From Theocolax elegans (Eukaryota; Arthropoda; Insecta; Hymenoptera; Cerocephalidae): 64,000 bases of DNA. The notes below the pieces were generated by a model. The model was not told where the DNA came from. It was given only the letters and a program-made list of their open reading frames with translations, and searched no databases. Within the stretch, counting starts at the first letter, position 1; each line of letters opens with the position of its first letter. Of the stretch, positions 44,950-55,906 are shown one piece after another. The translations under genes were made by a program, and so were the position numbers. Location of the stretch: contig CM047429.1 of assembly GCA_026168455.1 (NCBI GenBank), forward strand, positions 31,765,850 through 31,829,849, read 5' to 3'.

Positions 44950-45771
44950 TATGACTGGGTAAAAAAGAAACGAGTAATTGTGCAACAAGGCGGCGGTTTC
45001 CTTCCTCTCTTGCTGGCACCAATTATAGGACTATTGATTTCTAAAATATTTGAAAGTAGTCAGCAGTATGAGAAAATGAATCATGCTAAAAAAATGGTGA
45101 TGGTTCCCGAAGACGTGTTTCAAAATACAGTTCTACAACAACAACAACAACAAGATTACGTAAAGGACACGTCGGAAGAATGTGGAATTCAAACGAAAGG
45201 TAATGTGTTATCGCGTTTTGATGCCGAAATGCACGACATCTTATTCTCGAAGAGTATAAAAGACGAACGAGAAAAGAGTCTAAAATATTTACAAGTATTA
45301 CGTCGATATTTACACTTTAAAAATATTAAGCGTACCGTAGAAAATGAAGAAGAAGATGAAAACGAAGAGGCAAACGCAACAACATTATCCGAACAGGAAA
45401 TTATTGATACTCTTCCAAAAACGTACAAAAAGAAAGGTCAAATACTTTTTAATTACTGGAAAACTAATAATCTTCACCGTTAAACTTGGAATGAATGTGA
45501 AACTATATTAACAGATAATAAACCTACATCCAATTCCAACGTTGTAGAAATTGTAAACTACACTCTCAGAAATAAGACAGTGGAGGAACCTACAGGAGCT
45601 ATTGAAATAGCTAGGTTTATGTCGTTGACTCAAACTCCTGTAAATCTTGTTGGAAATGCAAACCTGTTAAAATTGATTGGAAGAGTTTATCCCATAAAAT
45701 TGAAGAGAAAAATTAGTGAAACACCTCAAGCGTCGGTAAGAGGTGAAAAGTGGTTGAGAATTGTTTCATAA
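44950..45771 (+). pseudogene. Polinton ORF with hydrophobic N-terminus, one in-frame UAA
   Basis: The start is uncertain because no in-frame ATG precedes the conserved part. QQGGGFLPLLLAPIIGLLI near the start is a membrane-active-looking segment, followed by a Gln run and an acidic C-terminal region (ENEEEDENEE). UAA at 45481-45483 is followed in the same frame by conserved-looking sequence to 45771 (EPTGAIEIARFM). Position after the ATPase suggests a virion or assembly protein. Specific role unknown. Confidence 0.45.
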
Positions 45772-45789
45772 AAATGCCTTAGGTTAAAA

Positions 45790-46855
45790 AATGTTATGAT
45801 GTTTCCCGTACTAATGGTTACACTGGTGCTCGTCAGTTGATCGAAAAAAAAAATCGTAAAGAAAAGAATCGGATATACGAATGGTTAAGTAATCAAGATT
45901 CATACACTTTACACAGACCAATTCGTCGTAAGTTTTCTAGATTATATTACAACGTTTCTAACGTCAACGATTGTTAGGAGATGGATTTATGTGACATGCA
46001 ATCGCTCAAATCTGATAACGATGGATACTGTTACATACTGGTAGTAATAGACATTCTCAGTAAGTATGCATGGATAGAGGTATTGCGTAATAAAAGTGCA
46101 AAAACAGTATTCGATGCTTTTCAAAATATACTTTCGAGATCAAATGGAAGAGTACCTGTATATGTACAGTCTGATGCAGGGAAAGAATTTGTTGGATCTA
46201 ATTTTCAAGAATTTCTCAAGAAAAAGGAGATTTTGTTTAGTGTAGCACGTAATCCAGATGTTAAAGCCGCTGTTGTAGAGCGTTTAAATCGAACGTTAAA
46301 GGAACGTATGTACAGATATTTTAGACATAAAAATACTGACAGATATATCGATACAATTGATAAAATTGTTAACGCATACAATCACACAAGACACACCGGT
46401 ACTCAGATGATACCGGCTAATGTTACCGTTTACAATCTTCCGAAGCGAGAAAAAATTTACAGAAACGTGCTTTAAATCAACGAAAGTCATCTCATTCCTA
46501 TATATACAAAGTGGATGATTATGTCCGTATCAGTCGTGCAAAAGGTACCTTTGAAAAAGGTTATGAGAAAAACTACAGTGACGAAATTTTCAAAATCTCT
46601 CGCGTTTCTGTGCGACAAAATTTATACACTTATGAACTAACAGAGTTAAATAATGAATTGATTGATGGTTTTTCCTACCCTGAAGAATTAGTTTTGGTAG
46701 GTGACAAACGTGTACGCAAAGGATCTGAATTTAAGATTGAACGCATCATCAAAAGTAAAGGGCGTGGTTCAAACAAACCAAGTATTAGGAAAGTGGTTAG
46801 GTTATCCCCACAATTTAACTCTTGGGTGAAAGCCAGTAAAATTAATCAGATTTAA
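45790..46855 (+). pseudogene. Polinton integrase, broken
   Basis: A retroviral-type integrase (rve) core: MDLCDMQ (D), YVQSDAGKEF (D) and AAVVERLNRTLKE (E), with 34 residues between the second D and E. The N-terminal part (GARQLIE, then IYEWLSNQDSYTLHRP) is shifted by a 10-A run near 45850. A UAG at 45975-45977 replaces a position where the family usually has Trp. A one-base loss near 46436 shifts the C-terminal chromo-like domain (DDYVRISRAKGTFEKGY...). It would insert Polinton DNA. A second partial copy follows at 47300. Confidence 0.8.
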
Positions 46856-46861
46856 AAAACA

Positions 46862-47299
46862 ATGGATAGTTTTTACGTAGTTCTTCCTAGTAACAGTAGC
46901 ATGCGATACTTTCCTGAAAATACCACGTCATGTTACACCCCACATTTGTCACACCCAATTTCTTTACATGGTCATTGGAGCGTAGGGTTAACAGAAATAC
47001 AAATTCCATGTACAATATTCATTTCCATCAGGCATATACGAAGACATTACCGATCTTCAACGTGCAGTAAATCAATCAATCGAATTTGCAAAACTGTGAG
47101 CAAACTCATTATATTTTCTTTAAAGAAAAACTCAAACGCATATTTGGATTTGAAAATGAAAGCTACAAAGATACAGGAATTCCGATAAATTTCAATGGAA
47201 TTACAGTTGAGGCTGACACACCTGCTTCTCTCGCAAGAGCAATTCCTGATCAACTTTTTGTTTACACGGATATTTGTGAGCCTTACACAGTAGGTGATG
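46862..47299 (+). pseudogene. Polinton virion-block ORF, copy 1
   Basis: Starts MDSFYVVLPSNSSMRYFPEN...LHGHWSVGLTEIQIPC, a conserved Polinton protein located by order among structural genes, possibly the minor capsid (penton) protein. A frameshift near 47020 and a deletion relative to copy 2 break it. It ends at the duplication junction with ...EPYTVGDV. Confidence 0.5.
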
Positions 47300-47760
47300 T
47301 TAAAGCCGCTGTTGTAGAGCGTTTAAATCGAACGTTAAAGGAACGTATGTACAGATATTTTAGACATAAAAATACTGACAGATATATCGATATAATTGAT
47401 AAAATTGTTAACGCATACAATCACACAAGACACACCGGTACTCAGATGATACCGGCTAATGTTACCGTTTACAATGCTTCCGAAGCGAGAAAAAATTTAC
47501 AGAAACGTGCTTTAAATCAACGAAAGTCATCTCATTCCTATATATACAAAGTGGATGATTATGTCCGTATCAGTCGTGCAAAAGGTACCTTTGAGATTAG
47601 TTTTGGTAGGTGACAAACGTGTACGCAAGGATCTGAATTTAAGATTGAACGCATCATCAAAAGTAAAGGGCGTGGTTCAAACAAACAAGTATTAGGAAAG
47701 TGGTTAGGTTATCCCCACAAATTTAACTCTTGGGTGAAAGCCAGTAAAATTAATCAGATT
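47300..47760 (+). repeat. duplicated integrase C-terminal segment
   Basis: From GTTAAAGCCGCTGTTGTAG it repeats 46261 onward almost identically. It then lacks about 130 bp of the chromo-like region compared with copy 1. The junction joins the virion-block ORF (GTAGGTGATGT) to the middle of the integrase. Confidence 0.9.
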
Positions 47761-47770
47761 TAAAAAAACA

Positions 47771-48484
47771 ATGGATAGTTTTTACGTAGTTCTTCCTAGT
47801 AACAGTAGCATGCGATACTTTCCTGAAAATACCACGTCATGTTACACCACACATTTGTCACACCCAATTTCTTTACATGGTCATTGGAGCGTAGGGTTAA
47901 CAGAAATACAAATTCCATGTACAATATTCATTTCCATCAGGCATATACGAAGACATTACCGATCTTCAACGTGCAGTAAATCAATCAATCGAATTTGCAA
48001 AACACATCCAACTCAAACGATCAGTTAAAAAAAGGGGGTTTTATACTCTTCATAAAGTTTGTGATTGTGAACAAACTCATTATATTTTCTTTAAAGAAAA
48101 ACTCAAACGCATATTTGGATTTCAAAATAAAAGCTACAAAGATACAGGAATTCCGATAAATTTCAATGGAATTACAGTTGAGGCTGACACACCTGCTTCT
48201 CTCGTAAGAGCAATTCCTGATCAACTTTTTGTTTACACGGATATTTGAGAGCCTTACACAGTAGGTGATGTCAGAGCTGCTCTATTCCGTTTAGTGTGCT
48301 ACAATAACGCAAAGTACGAAAGCGGTGGAACCATGATCAAACATATTCTCCACCTAATTACATTCCATTGTTAAATAATAGTTTTCAAAATATTGTAATA
48401 GATATAAAAGATCAATATGGTAATCACGTGCCAATTGAATACGGAACATTGACAGTTACACTTCACTTTAAACGCGTTAATTAA
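47771..48484 (+). pseudogene. Polinton virion-block ORF, copy 2
   Basis: Repeats the MDSFYVVLPSNSS start and continues further than copy 1, through YGNHVPIEYGTLTVTLHFKR to a stop near 48484. That shows the true downstream end of this gene. Broken by a TGA in place of a Cys-type codon near 48246 and several frame changes. Confidence 0.5.
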
Positions 48485-48500
48485 ACTAGTAACTAATGAT

Positions 48501-49021
48501 ATGATCCAATACAATTCGTATTACAACGATCAAACTGGAGGTGGTAATGTTCGTCACGTTTTTACCGGTTTGCCGTACCAACGGGGACACGGTATTGGCA
48601 GTTTTCTAAGCGGTCTTTTTAGAAAAGTTTTACCCTACATTACCAGTGGAGTTAAAGCAGTAGGTAAAGAAGCATTTAGAACAGAACTAAACGTTTTGGA
48701 TGATGTTAACAATAGTCGAATGAAAATGAAGGAGTTAGTAAATATTCGTATGCCTGAATCTGGACAAAATCTCAAAAGAAGAGCAGCCAATAAAATTTCT
48801 GAACTAATGAAAGGGTCAGGATATAAACGTCGAACTAGAAAAAAAAGACGTTAGTTACCCAAGAACCGTTTGAGAGCACACAATAGAACTAAACGAGGAG
48901 GTGTAAATACATCAGGACGAATAACTAAAAAACTCAAAAACGACGCACAGTCGTAAAAAGGAAGAAGAAGAAGAAAAAGCAAACTTTACGTAGTGTATCA
49001 GACATTTTTGGTTCTACATAA
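48501..49021 (+). pseudogene. Polinton basic core/minor-capsid ORF
   Basis: MIQYNSYYNDQTGGG...GHGIGSFLSGLFRKVLPY then a long helix and a basic end (KRRTRKKRR) resemble the pX/pVI-like small virion proteins of Polintons. After the stop at 48854 more basic coding-like sequence (KRKKKKKKQTLRS...DIFGST) runs to the base before the capsid gene, indicating a longer ancestral protein with breaks. Confidence 0.55.
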
Positions 49022-49023
49022 TT

Positions 49024-50343
49024 ATGGCTTTTCTACATGCTAATTCTTGTGAATGTATGAAATCGGAGCTAGATTTATTTACACTTCCACCTACTCAAAC
49101 CTCTGTAGAAACTTCTCAATTCGTTCATTATAAACCTGTATCATTTCTTAGCGACGATGGACCATTGGAATTTGTTGTACCAAGTGGAGAAGACTATTTG
49201 GATCTTGCACATACCATGTTAAGTTTACGAGTACAGATTTTGCCAAATACAGAAGTTGATGCAGTTGAAAGTGGAAAAGTAGGTCCAATAAATAATTTTC
49301 TGCATTCAATTTTTAATCAAATTGATCTCTTTTTTAATCGAAAGCTCGTTTTACCTCCCAACAATATGTACTCGTACAGGGCGTACATCGAAACATTGCT
49401 TAAATACTCTGCTGAAACTATGAATTCAAATTTTACTATGGGGTATGGTATATTTATACTCCTGGAAAAATGGATGCGTTACCTATCATACCACGTTCCG
49501 AACCTGGTGCTAATATAGGATTATTGAATCGACAATATTTTACTGGGGGGAGAAAAACGGTTGACATGATGGGTCATTTGCACTGTGCTGTATTTAATCA
49601 GAATAAATTTTTACTTAACGGTGTAGAAGTGAGGATACGCTTGGTACGGAGTAAAGATTTATTTTGTGTAATGGATGCCACAGAAAACGATAAATTTAGT
49701 GTTCATATAAAGGAAGCTTCACTCATCGTTCGTCGAGTTCGTGTAGGTCCTGGTATAATACTAGCTCATGCAAATGCTCTAACCAAATCGACAGCAAAGT
49801 ATCCTATTAGTCGTGAAATCTTTTACTTTACACAGTGGTATTTTCGGAGATGCATTAGACAATATTATTCTTGGACAATTATCTAAAAGAATTATAATTG
49901 GGATTGTAGATAACAAAGCTTTTAATGGAAATCGAAAATATAATGCATTTAATTTCCATCACTATAATATCAATCATCTTTCACTGTACATTGATGGTGT
50001 ACAAGTGCCTGGAAAACCATTACAAGCAAAATTTAGCGGAGATAATCCTCTATACGTAGAAGCTTATACAGGAATACATTTTCTAAACGAACCAATCAAC
50101 ATACCGCGTACCGAATACAACAGAGGCTATTGTCTCTTTGCTTTTGATTTAACGCCCGACCTTGCAGCAAATTCAAACATGCACTGGAATTTGGTGAATC
50201 ATGGAAGTGTTCGTATAGAATTGAAATTTGAAGAAGCCTTGACTTCTACAATTAATTGCATAGTGTACAGCGAATTTGATAACGTTCTTGAAATCGATTC
50301 AAGTGGTCAAATTATTACGGACGGACTTTGGCGCTTGATTTAA
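49024..50343 (+). pseudogene. Polinton major capsid protein, two frameshifts
   Basis: Three overlapping frames (49024-49518, 49470-49886, 49813-50343) together cover one protein. They hold the N-terminal CECMKSELDLFTLPPTQTS, a SGEDYLDLAHTML strand region, HIKEASLIVRRV, AKYPISREI, GIVDNKAFNG and FALFAFDLTPD-like motifs (here CLFAFDLTPD). These are typical of the conserved double-jelly-roll-type capsid of insect Polintons, from memory of the family. Frame changes lie at about 49450 and 49850. It is not expressible as one chain now. Confidence 0.7.
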
Positions 50344-50419
50344 GGTGGGGATGAGTGAATAAAAACGGGCGTTTCTACATCACAATTCACAGTCAACGAG
50401 TGAACGCTAACTTATCAAA

Positions 50420-50998
50420 ATGAATTACATCGTAGATATACAAGGTTTAAGAAATTAAAACAACACCTTCATTCCTAAGGAAGTGGCAGTAATTTCTATA
50501 AGTGAACAGATGTTTTGCCATTGGGTGATCAAGTCTCCACATGAATACTCTGAGTTACCGTTAGAAATCAAACGGTGTAACCAGTATGTATCGAACTATT
50601 ATTATGATATAAGATAGAACGATGGTGATATTAGTGTAGAACAACTTGAAGAACATTTACGGTCCCTGACAAAAGCCACAAATAGGTTTTATACTCGTGG
50701 ACACGAGAAACAGGAATATCTTGAAAAGGTGGTAGCTTGTGAAGTTATGAACGTTGACCAAATGTTATCACCGACATTTGAAGATCTGAAAAATAATCAT
50801 CGAAGCATTTCATGCATGTCTCATCGTCATACAGTTGTTAGAACTAAACGCTTCGTATGTGCTCTGAATCAAGTGCACCTATTAAGAAAGTGGTTACTGT
50901 CGATACTTTCAGGTACTTCCTCGGAAAGTGAAGAAAATGATAGTGAAAGACTTTATCAAGCAATGCGAAATCGAAGATTCAACAGTATACAATCATAG
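50420..50998 (+). pseudogene. conserved Polinton-associated ORF, unassigned
   Basis: Starts MNYIVDIQGLRN and in one frame continues past UAA (50456-50458) with FIPKEVAVISISEQMFCHWV and past a UAG before NDGDISVEQLEEHL. It ends with RTKRFVCALNQVHLLRKWLL and overlaps the protease frame. The early DIQG and HW motifs recur in insect Polinton neighbourhoods, but I cannot give a function. Confidence 0.45.
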
Positions 50999-51596
50999 TA
51001 GATTTGCACGATCAGAACATGACGAAGTTGATGCAGCAGATAAGGATGATGTGTACGACATTGAAAAATACTTAAAAAATGAATACGCAGCAAATACAAA
51101 AGTGATTGCAAAACTGAAAGCTAAAACTATAGGAGTGTATGCTGCTGACCGCATTCCCAGATTAATGGAAAAACCAGTTACAATTGTTGCAAATACCGAT
51201 GATCATACTAAAAAAGGATCGCATTGGATTGCTATCTATATAGATAAAAATGGGTACGGAACATACTTTGACAGTTACGGAGTCTCCCCACTCTCTTTTC
51301 ATCATATCGAAGGAATCAGAAGAAGCTGCGTACAATACAGATGGAATACGAAAAAATTGCAAAGAATTGATTCAAAAGTGTGTGGACAGTATTGTGTGGT
51401 GTTTCTTTATCGTACGTACCGTTATAATAATTCACTCTCATTTTGTAACAAGTTTTCTACAAATTCAAGAAAAAACGATCGAATAATTGTAAAATTGTAT
51501 TCAAATATATTAAAAAATAATAATGTTAAATTATCCTGTCACGTCCAGACTTGTACCAACTACTATAAAAAATGTTACAAGAAGACAAATGGTTAA
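50928..51596 (+). CDS. Polinton Ulp1/adenain-like cysteine protease
   Basis: The catalytic set is visible: H99 in GSHWIAIYI, D115 in TYFDSYG and C156 in VCGQYCVVFL, the order of the adenovirus-type and Ulp1 (C48/C5) proteases. It would mature capsid proteins. The N-terminal part overlaps the preceding ORF, so the true start is probably internal (after about residue 25). The C-terminal tail beyond residue 170 reads through low-complexity sequence and may be non-native. Confidence 0.75.
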   Translation: MKKMIVKDFIKQCEIEDSTVYNHSRFARSEHDEVDAADKDDVYDIEKYLKNEYAANTKVIAKLKAKTIGVYAADRIPRLMEKPVTIVANTDDHTKKGSHWIAIYIDKNGYGTYFDSYGVSPLSFHHIEGIRRSCVQYRWNTKKLQRIDSKVCGQYCVVFLYRTYRYNNSLSFCNKFSTNSRKNDRIIVKLYSNILKNNNVKLSCHVQTCTNYYKKCYKKTNG

Positions 51597-51599
51597 TAA

Positions 51600-52695
51600 A
51601 CCATTCGCGTTCCTTTGCTCTTGTTTGACTAGGACTAGCCTTACGTCTCCGGGAGTAGCGAGCGAAGTTATTTTGAGAGTAGAGATGTAGGATATAATGT
51701 GGAATAAATAAAATAATATATGTTTTATTTCGTATTAATCATGCATTATTTATTTAAATATGTTAACACCATAATATGCTGTTTTCCTTTAAATGAACAC
51801 GTGTGACTAAATTCTTACAGCTTTTTAATGGGCAAAAACACATAAAATTACACTATTTTATTAACAATTGCGTAAAATTATTTAAGTCAAATAACCATTT
51901 TAAATTTGATTGAATAAACAATTGTACTGCGAACACGTTAACAAATTATAGAATAAAATATACACAAGGTTATTTTTTTATAAATATTAATAATTAATAA
52001 TCAAAATAAGAATTATTATAAATAAATGCAGATTAAATTAAAAATTGTTGTTGTTGAAAACATGAATTATTGTTAATAAATTGCAATTCAAACCGTCAAT
52101 ATTGCAAATAAAATGCAATGCAAAGAATAATAATTATTAATAAATTGCAGTATCAAATAATAATTGTTGTAAGAGAAAACGGTTGGTTCAGTAATTGAAA
52201 TAACATAAAATATCAGGTTTGCCTTTACGAATAATACAAGCGTACAGATAGTCGAAAAGAATATACCTTAAGTACCCAAATATATAGATAAATTGATGAA
52301 TCGGTACTTATGCCGACAAATTCTTACGAGCCGATTCTTATGCCGATGTTAGCATAATTCCACCGAAAATTCAACCATGTATCGGTACTTATGCCGACAC
52401 ACAAAAAAATCGGAAAATTAGCTTTGTAAGCCCCGCTTTGACGTTATAATATTATTGAAGGATTGAAGTTATAACCTCATTCGAAGTACCGGAGGCCTTT
52501 TATAAGGTCAAAGTGTGCTTTTTTACGCGTGAAGGGTATTTAGGTATTTGGGTTATTGGATATTTGAGTTATTAGTTTTTTAGGCATTATTCTATCAATT
52601 AATATTCTCCCTCTTATATCTGAGTCGTTACATATGTTTTATAACCTCAAAACACCAAAATAACACGTAGTATCACCATAAGTACCGATACTGAT
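51600..52695. other. AT-rich stretch with small direct repeats
   Basis: No gene supported. TCGGTACTTATGCCGACA and variants occur three times at 52310-52400, and an inverse-like GTACCGATACTGATG near 52684. Confidence 0.5.
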
Positions 52696-52697
52696 GT

Positions 52698-52698
52698 T

Positions 52699-52739
<41 letters not shown>

Positions 52740-53085
52740 ATACGGTGAGGAACGAAGGTCCGCCTCGAACGTGGATAGCAGTGTCAAATTGCTGGATAAT
52801 GTCCTGCTAGACCTGCGGGCGTCGACGTTAGATGTGTATGCTTTTGGAGTCCGATGATTGCCAGATGTCGAAGTCGTAGTTCCTTGACTATGACTCGTAG
52901 ATGTCAACGATGCGTCTCGATTCCCGAATAGAAGATCTCTCTTGATTTTGAATACGTATTTTTTTAAAGTCCGAGTAGCAGTGCCACGCCCTCGGATAAA
53001 AATCAAAGAGTTGACTAGCACAGCTTTGCCTTATGAAAGCTTTAGATGAAAAATTAGGAGTGGCTGCGTCTCTTCTGGGTCCTCT
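52698..53085 (-). other. possible TATA-driven small ORF
   Basis: The minus strand has GGTATATAAAGAGG at about 53077-53087, upstream of a Ser/Thr/Arg-rich 107-residue frame (53021-52698) that begins at a non-ATG codon and runs into a (TG)n/(TA)n tract. It could be a leftover of a virus-like gene or of an LTR. Weak. Confidence 0.25.
52700..52740. repeat. (TA)n(TG)n microsatellite
   Basis: Compound dinucleotide run. Confidence 0.9.
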
Positions 53086-53089
53086 TTAT

Positions 53090-53555
53090 ATACCCTAAAA
53101 ATCTATGCATCTGTCCTTGTCTTACCCTTTGCCTTATATGGAAATTGTGTAAGTAGTTCTCGATTTTTCTGTGCTTGCACCCGATTGGACCGTTAGATGT
53201 GCGTGATTAAAAATTATCAAATCCCATGCATTTTCTGTATCGCTTCGTAGTTAATTCGGAGAATTTGCTGTCCCCCTTTTATTACTGCGACATTACCCAA
53301 AGAACGGCTTAATTTATTACTTCTTTCTAATGCTCGAATATTCTAGTCTACGTTTCCCATCGCCGGCTCTTCTCCGAGCATTGATTTTATAGTGCAGTAC
53401 AAAAAAAACTCTTGCGCAACCCTTCGTTTCGATCTCACTATCGGCGATCCCGCTTATATGCGTATTGGCTTTGAATAATATCTTCAACTCTACTTATCAG
53501 TCTCTTTTTCGTTTGAAACACTCGTAAAATAATCTGTTCCTTAGCTCTATAATAG
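53090..53555. other. no recognised feature
   Basis: Mixed-composition sequence without a supported gene or repeat. Confidence 0.4.
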
Positions 53556-53560
53556 TACAT

Positions 53561-53653
53561 TGTGTACCAAGGGCGCAAAATTGGGGATTCTGGCCCGAGG
53601 GTGAAACACTCACCCGAGGTCCAGAATCCCCAATTTTGCGCCCGTGGTGCACA
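53561..53653. repeat. 93-bp near-perfect palindrome of GGGCGCAAAA type
   Basis: Two 44-bp arms (53561-53604 and 53610-53653) are inverse copies with a few mismatches. They centre on GGGCGCAAAATTGGGGATTC, with a 5-base loop. Further GGGCGCAAAA/TTTTGCGCCC motifs follow at 53714-53757. GC-rich against an AT-rich background. Confidence 0.85.
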
Positions 53654-53769
53654 TACTATTTTCTGTCCGAAAGGGTGAAAAATGCTTTAAAAAAAGCAGG
53701 CGGGAATTGGCCATTTTGCGCCCGAAAAAGCGGGCGCAAAAACGCATTTTGCGCCCGCGCGGGCAGAAA

Positions 53770-54320
53770 TTATATTTTATATTACTGCATTTACTTAGAA
53801 TCATTCTTTATCAACCTTATTTTGTTCGTCTTCTACGCCGTATTTTTATTCTAAACTACGCAGTACTTTTTACGAAAAATAATAATATAATTTTCGTCGG
53901 GACGCGACAATCCAATCAAGTACACGTATTTAATAATGAGCGATCTATAGGATCTGGAATACGTAACCAGTCATGTATTGCAAAAAAATGTTACATGAAA
54001 TAAACGTAGTGTAATAGTATACTCGTATGTGTTTAATCTATTACATCCCAATACCACTGTTTCCTATTTATATGCGATAAGTATAAAATTACCTATTCTC
54101 TTCTTAGCATATTCATTTCGTAGAAATAAACCGGATGCAACAGAAACCAACCGTAATACTTTCTTAGAACGTTAAAGATAAAATATTAAAGGTATTTCAT
54201 TTCATTTCCCCTCTACTAAGAGATAAGTTAAATTGTTAGTTACAATGGAGGGATAGCTGTACCTCTCATTGGTCGGTTGACTATTTCTCCCTATGACGTA
54301 AGGATACAATTAGTGGTGGG
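53770..54320. other. AT-rich stretch, no recognised feature
   Basis: No supported gene. It leads into the TATA box at 54329. Confidence 0.4.
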
Positions 54321-54328
54321 AGTACACT

Positions 54329-54335
54329 TATAAAA
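54329..54335 (+). promoter_or_regulatory. TATA box of a virus-like gene
   Basis: TATAAAA about 87 bases before the ATG at 54416, with a plausible start region at GAGCATTCTTAGTTC. Compact promoters like this are common in Polinton and virus-derived units. Confidence 0.5.
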
Positions 54336-54415
54336 CGGTACGTCGCTTCGAGCATTCTTAGTTCTGTTTCAGAAACTTTAACGTTAAAATCGTGCATTAC
54401 TGTTTTAATAAGAAT

Positions 54416-55104
54416 ATGGCTACTCAAACGGAAGAACGTCGTCTACTGACGGAAAAACAGTTTGTGGTTTATACGGGAACTTACTCTTGGCAACGTCATA
54501 CAATTTAAATAAATCTCATTCAAAACGTATACCAATTGGATTGAAAAACTCAAACGGCCGTTATTCTTCAATTATAAAACTCTCCACTGCATACCCCACT
54601 TACCACGTTAAATTTGATTTGAATTCGTGGACAGAATTCACAAACAAGTTTGATGAGATAGATTCGTACCTTCAGGAATGTTACAGATTTAAATAGTTTA
54701 GTGAATCAAACTTTTTTGAAACAAGTTCTCATATAATACTGTATCAATCCTCGTTTAAATTAAAATCTATAATTGTGGAAGAGAAACTGCATGAGGAAGA
54801 AAGTAACGTTGAGGAATTGGAATCCCAACAATGGGAAGAAAGTCAGAACAAACGAGGAAAATCAGTTCATGTATCAAGTACTTGCATGAAGAAAGTAACA
54901 TTTGACGGATTAAAATTGGTGACTCCTTGCATACAACAGAGACTCGATCAACTTACAAAATACTGTGATAATAATAATAAAGTGATTAAATACATAATTG
55001 AATATTTCAAAAGGGTTATTGAAAAGGACAGTGAGACTGATTTAAAAATGTTATGTAAAGTGGAAGATTTGATAAATATTATACACTTTATGAAAATGAT
55101 GTAA
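54416..55104 (+). pseudogene. virus-like ORF, unknown, broken
   Basis: The ATG at 54416 opens 30 residues (MATQTEERRLLTEKQFVVYT...). A frame change near 54490-54505 leads into RIPIGLKNSNGRYSSIIKLS and FDLNSWTEF. UAG at 54694-54696 follows, and the same frame then continues to 55104 with an acidic coiled-coil-like region (EEKLHEEESNVEELESQQ). It looks like one protein of about 230 residues. It may belong to the Polinton remnant, but the link is positional only. Confidence 0.4.
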
Positions 55105-55454
55105 AACTTTACGTAATTGAACGCATGATTGATATGGATAATAATTTGCTAAACTTAATTTTGTCTGAAATAAGTGCGATAAGTATACCTGCTGTACTTC
55201 ATAACTAGGAAACACAAATGTTAAAATCTGAATAATTGTAAAAAGAAGCTTTTCATACCGAAATAAAAAACGTAATTATAATCTTAATTCTTATTTTATT
55301 TTATTTAATGTATCCCCACTCCTATAAAATATATCATTTCCACCAATCAGATTAGAATTTACCCCCTCTACATTGAGTTACCGTTATTTACTAGTCTTAT
55401 ATAATCCAGATCAAAGAATATTTTACTTTTAGTAATGTTTAACCGTCATTCAAG

Positions 55455-55535
55455 ATGGGTAATACAAATAGTAAAAATTTTAATAATAAAAATTATACAA
55501 ATAACTTTACAACTGAAGAACGGCAATGTTATTAG
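55455..55535 (+). pseudogene. short truncated ORF with N-myristoylation-like start
   Basis: MGNTNSKN followed by an Asn-rich stretch and a stop after 26 residues. A CTTATATAATCC TATA-like box lies about 60 bases upstream. MITE-derived sequence begins just after it, so it may be the cut-off start of a virus-like membrane-targeted protein. Confidence 0.3.
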
Positions 55536-55559
55536 AAAAGAAGTCTAAGGTAAAAGTTT

Positions 55560-55620
55560 ACATAAACAAACAATTAAGATAACATTCTTAAAATAACATT
55601 CCTTTACGAAGTCAATAACC
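55560..55620. repeat. internal fragment of MITE family X
   Basis: ACAAACAATTAAGATAACATTC...ATAACATTCC matches the inner arm of the family at 33414. Confidence 0.6.
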
Positions 55621-55635
55621 TTATAGTAAAATACT

Positions 55636-55869
55636 CTAAGCAGGTATAGAGGGGCATATCAAATGGCGTCATCAAGGTCACACGTTAGCTTACTTATTTG
55701 TTTATATAACATTCCTTTTTTTCAAGGTCATTTAATGACTGGCTGAGAAGGGTATTGAATGACCTTGAAAAAGGAATGTTATCTTAATTGTTTGTTTATA
55801 TAAACAAACAAGTAAGCTAACGTGTGACCTTGATGACGTCATTTGTTATGACTCCCTATACCTGCTTAC
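55636..55869. mobile_element. inverted-repeat MITE, family X, copy 2
   Basis: The left end (C)TAAGCAGGTATAGAG and the right end CTATACCTGCTTAC flank arms with GTCATCAAGGTCACACGTTAG and its inverse. The 5-bp duplication is ATACT (55631-55635, 55870-55874). Confidence 0.8.
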
Positions 55870-55906
55870 ATACTAGTCACCCGGCACACCGATAGGGCCC
55901 CGTGCC

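Noticed and set aside
50928..50998. Protease start at the first in-frame Met
   Set aside because: That stretch is coding for the preceding ORF in another frame; the conserved protease sequence begins later.
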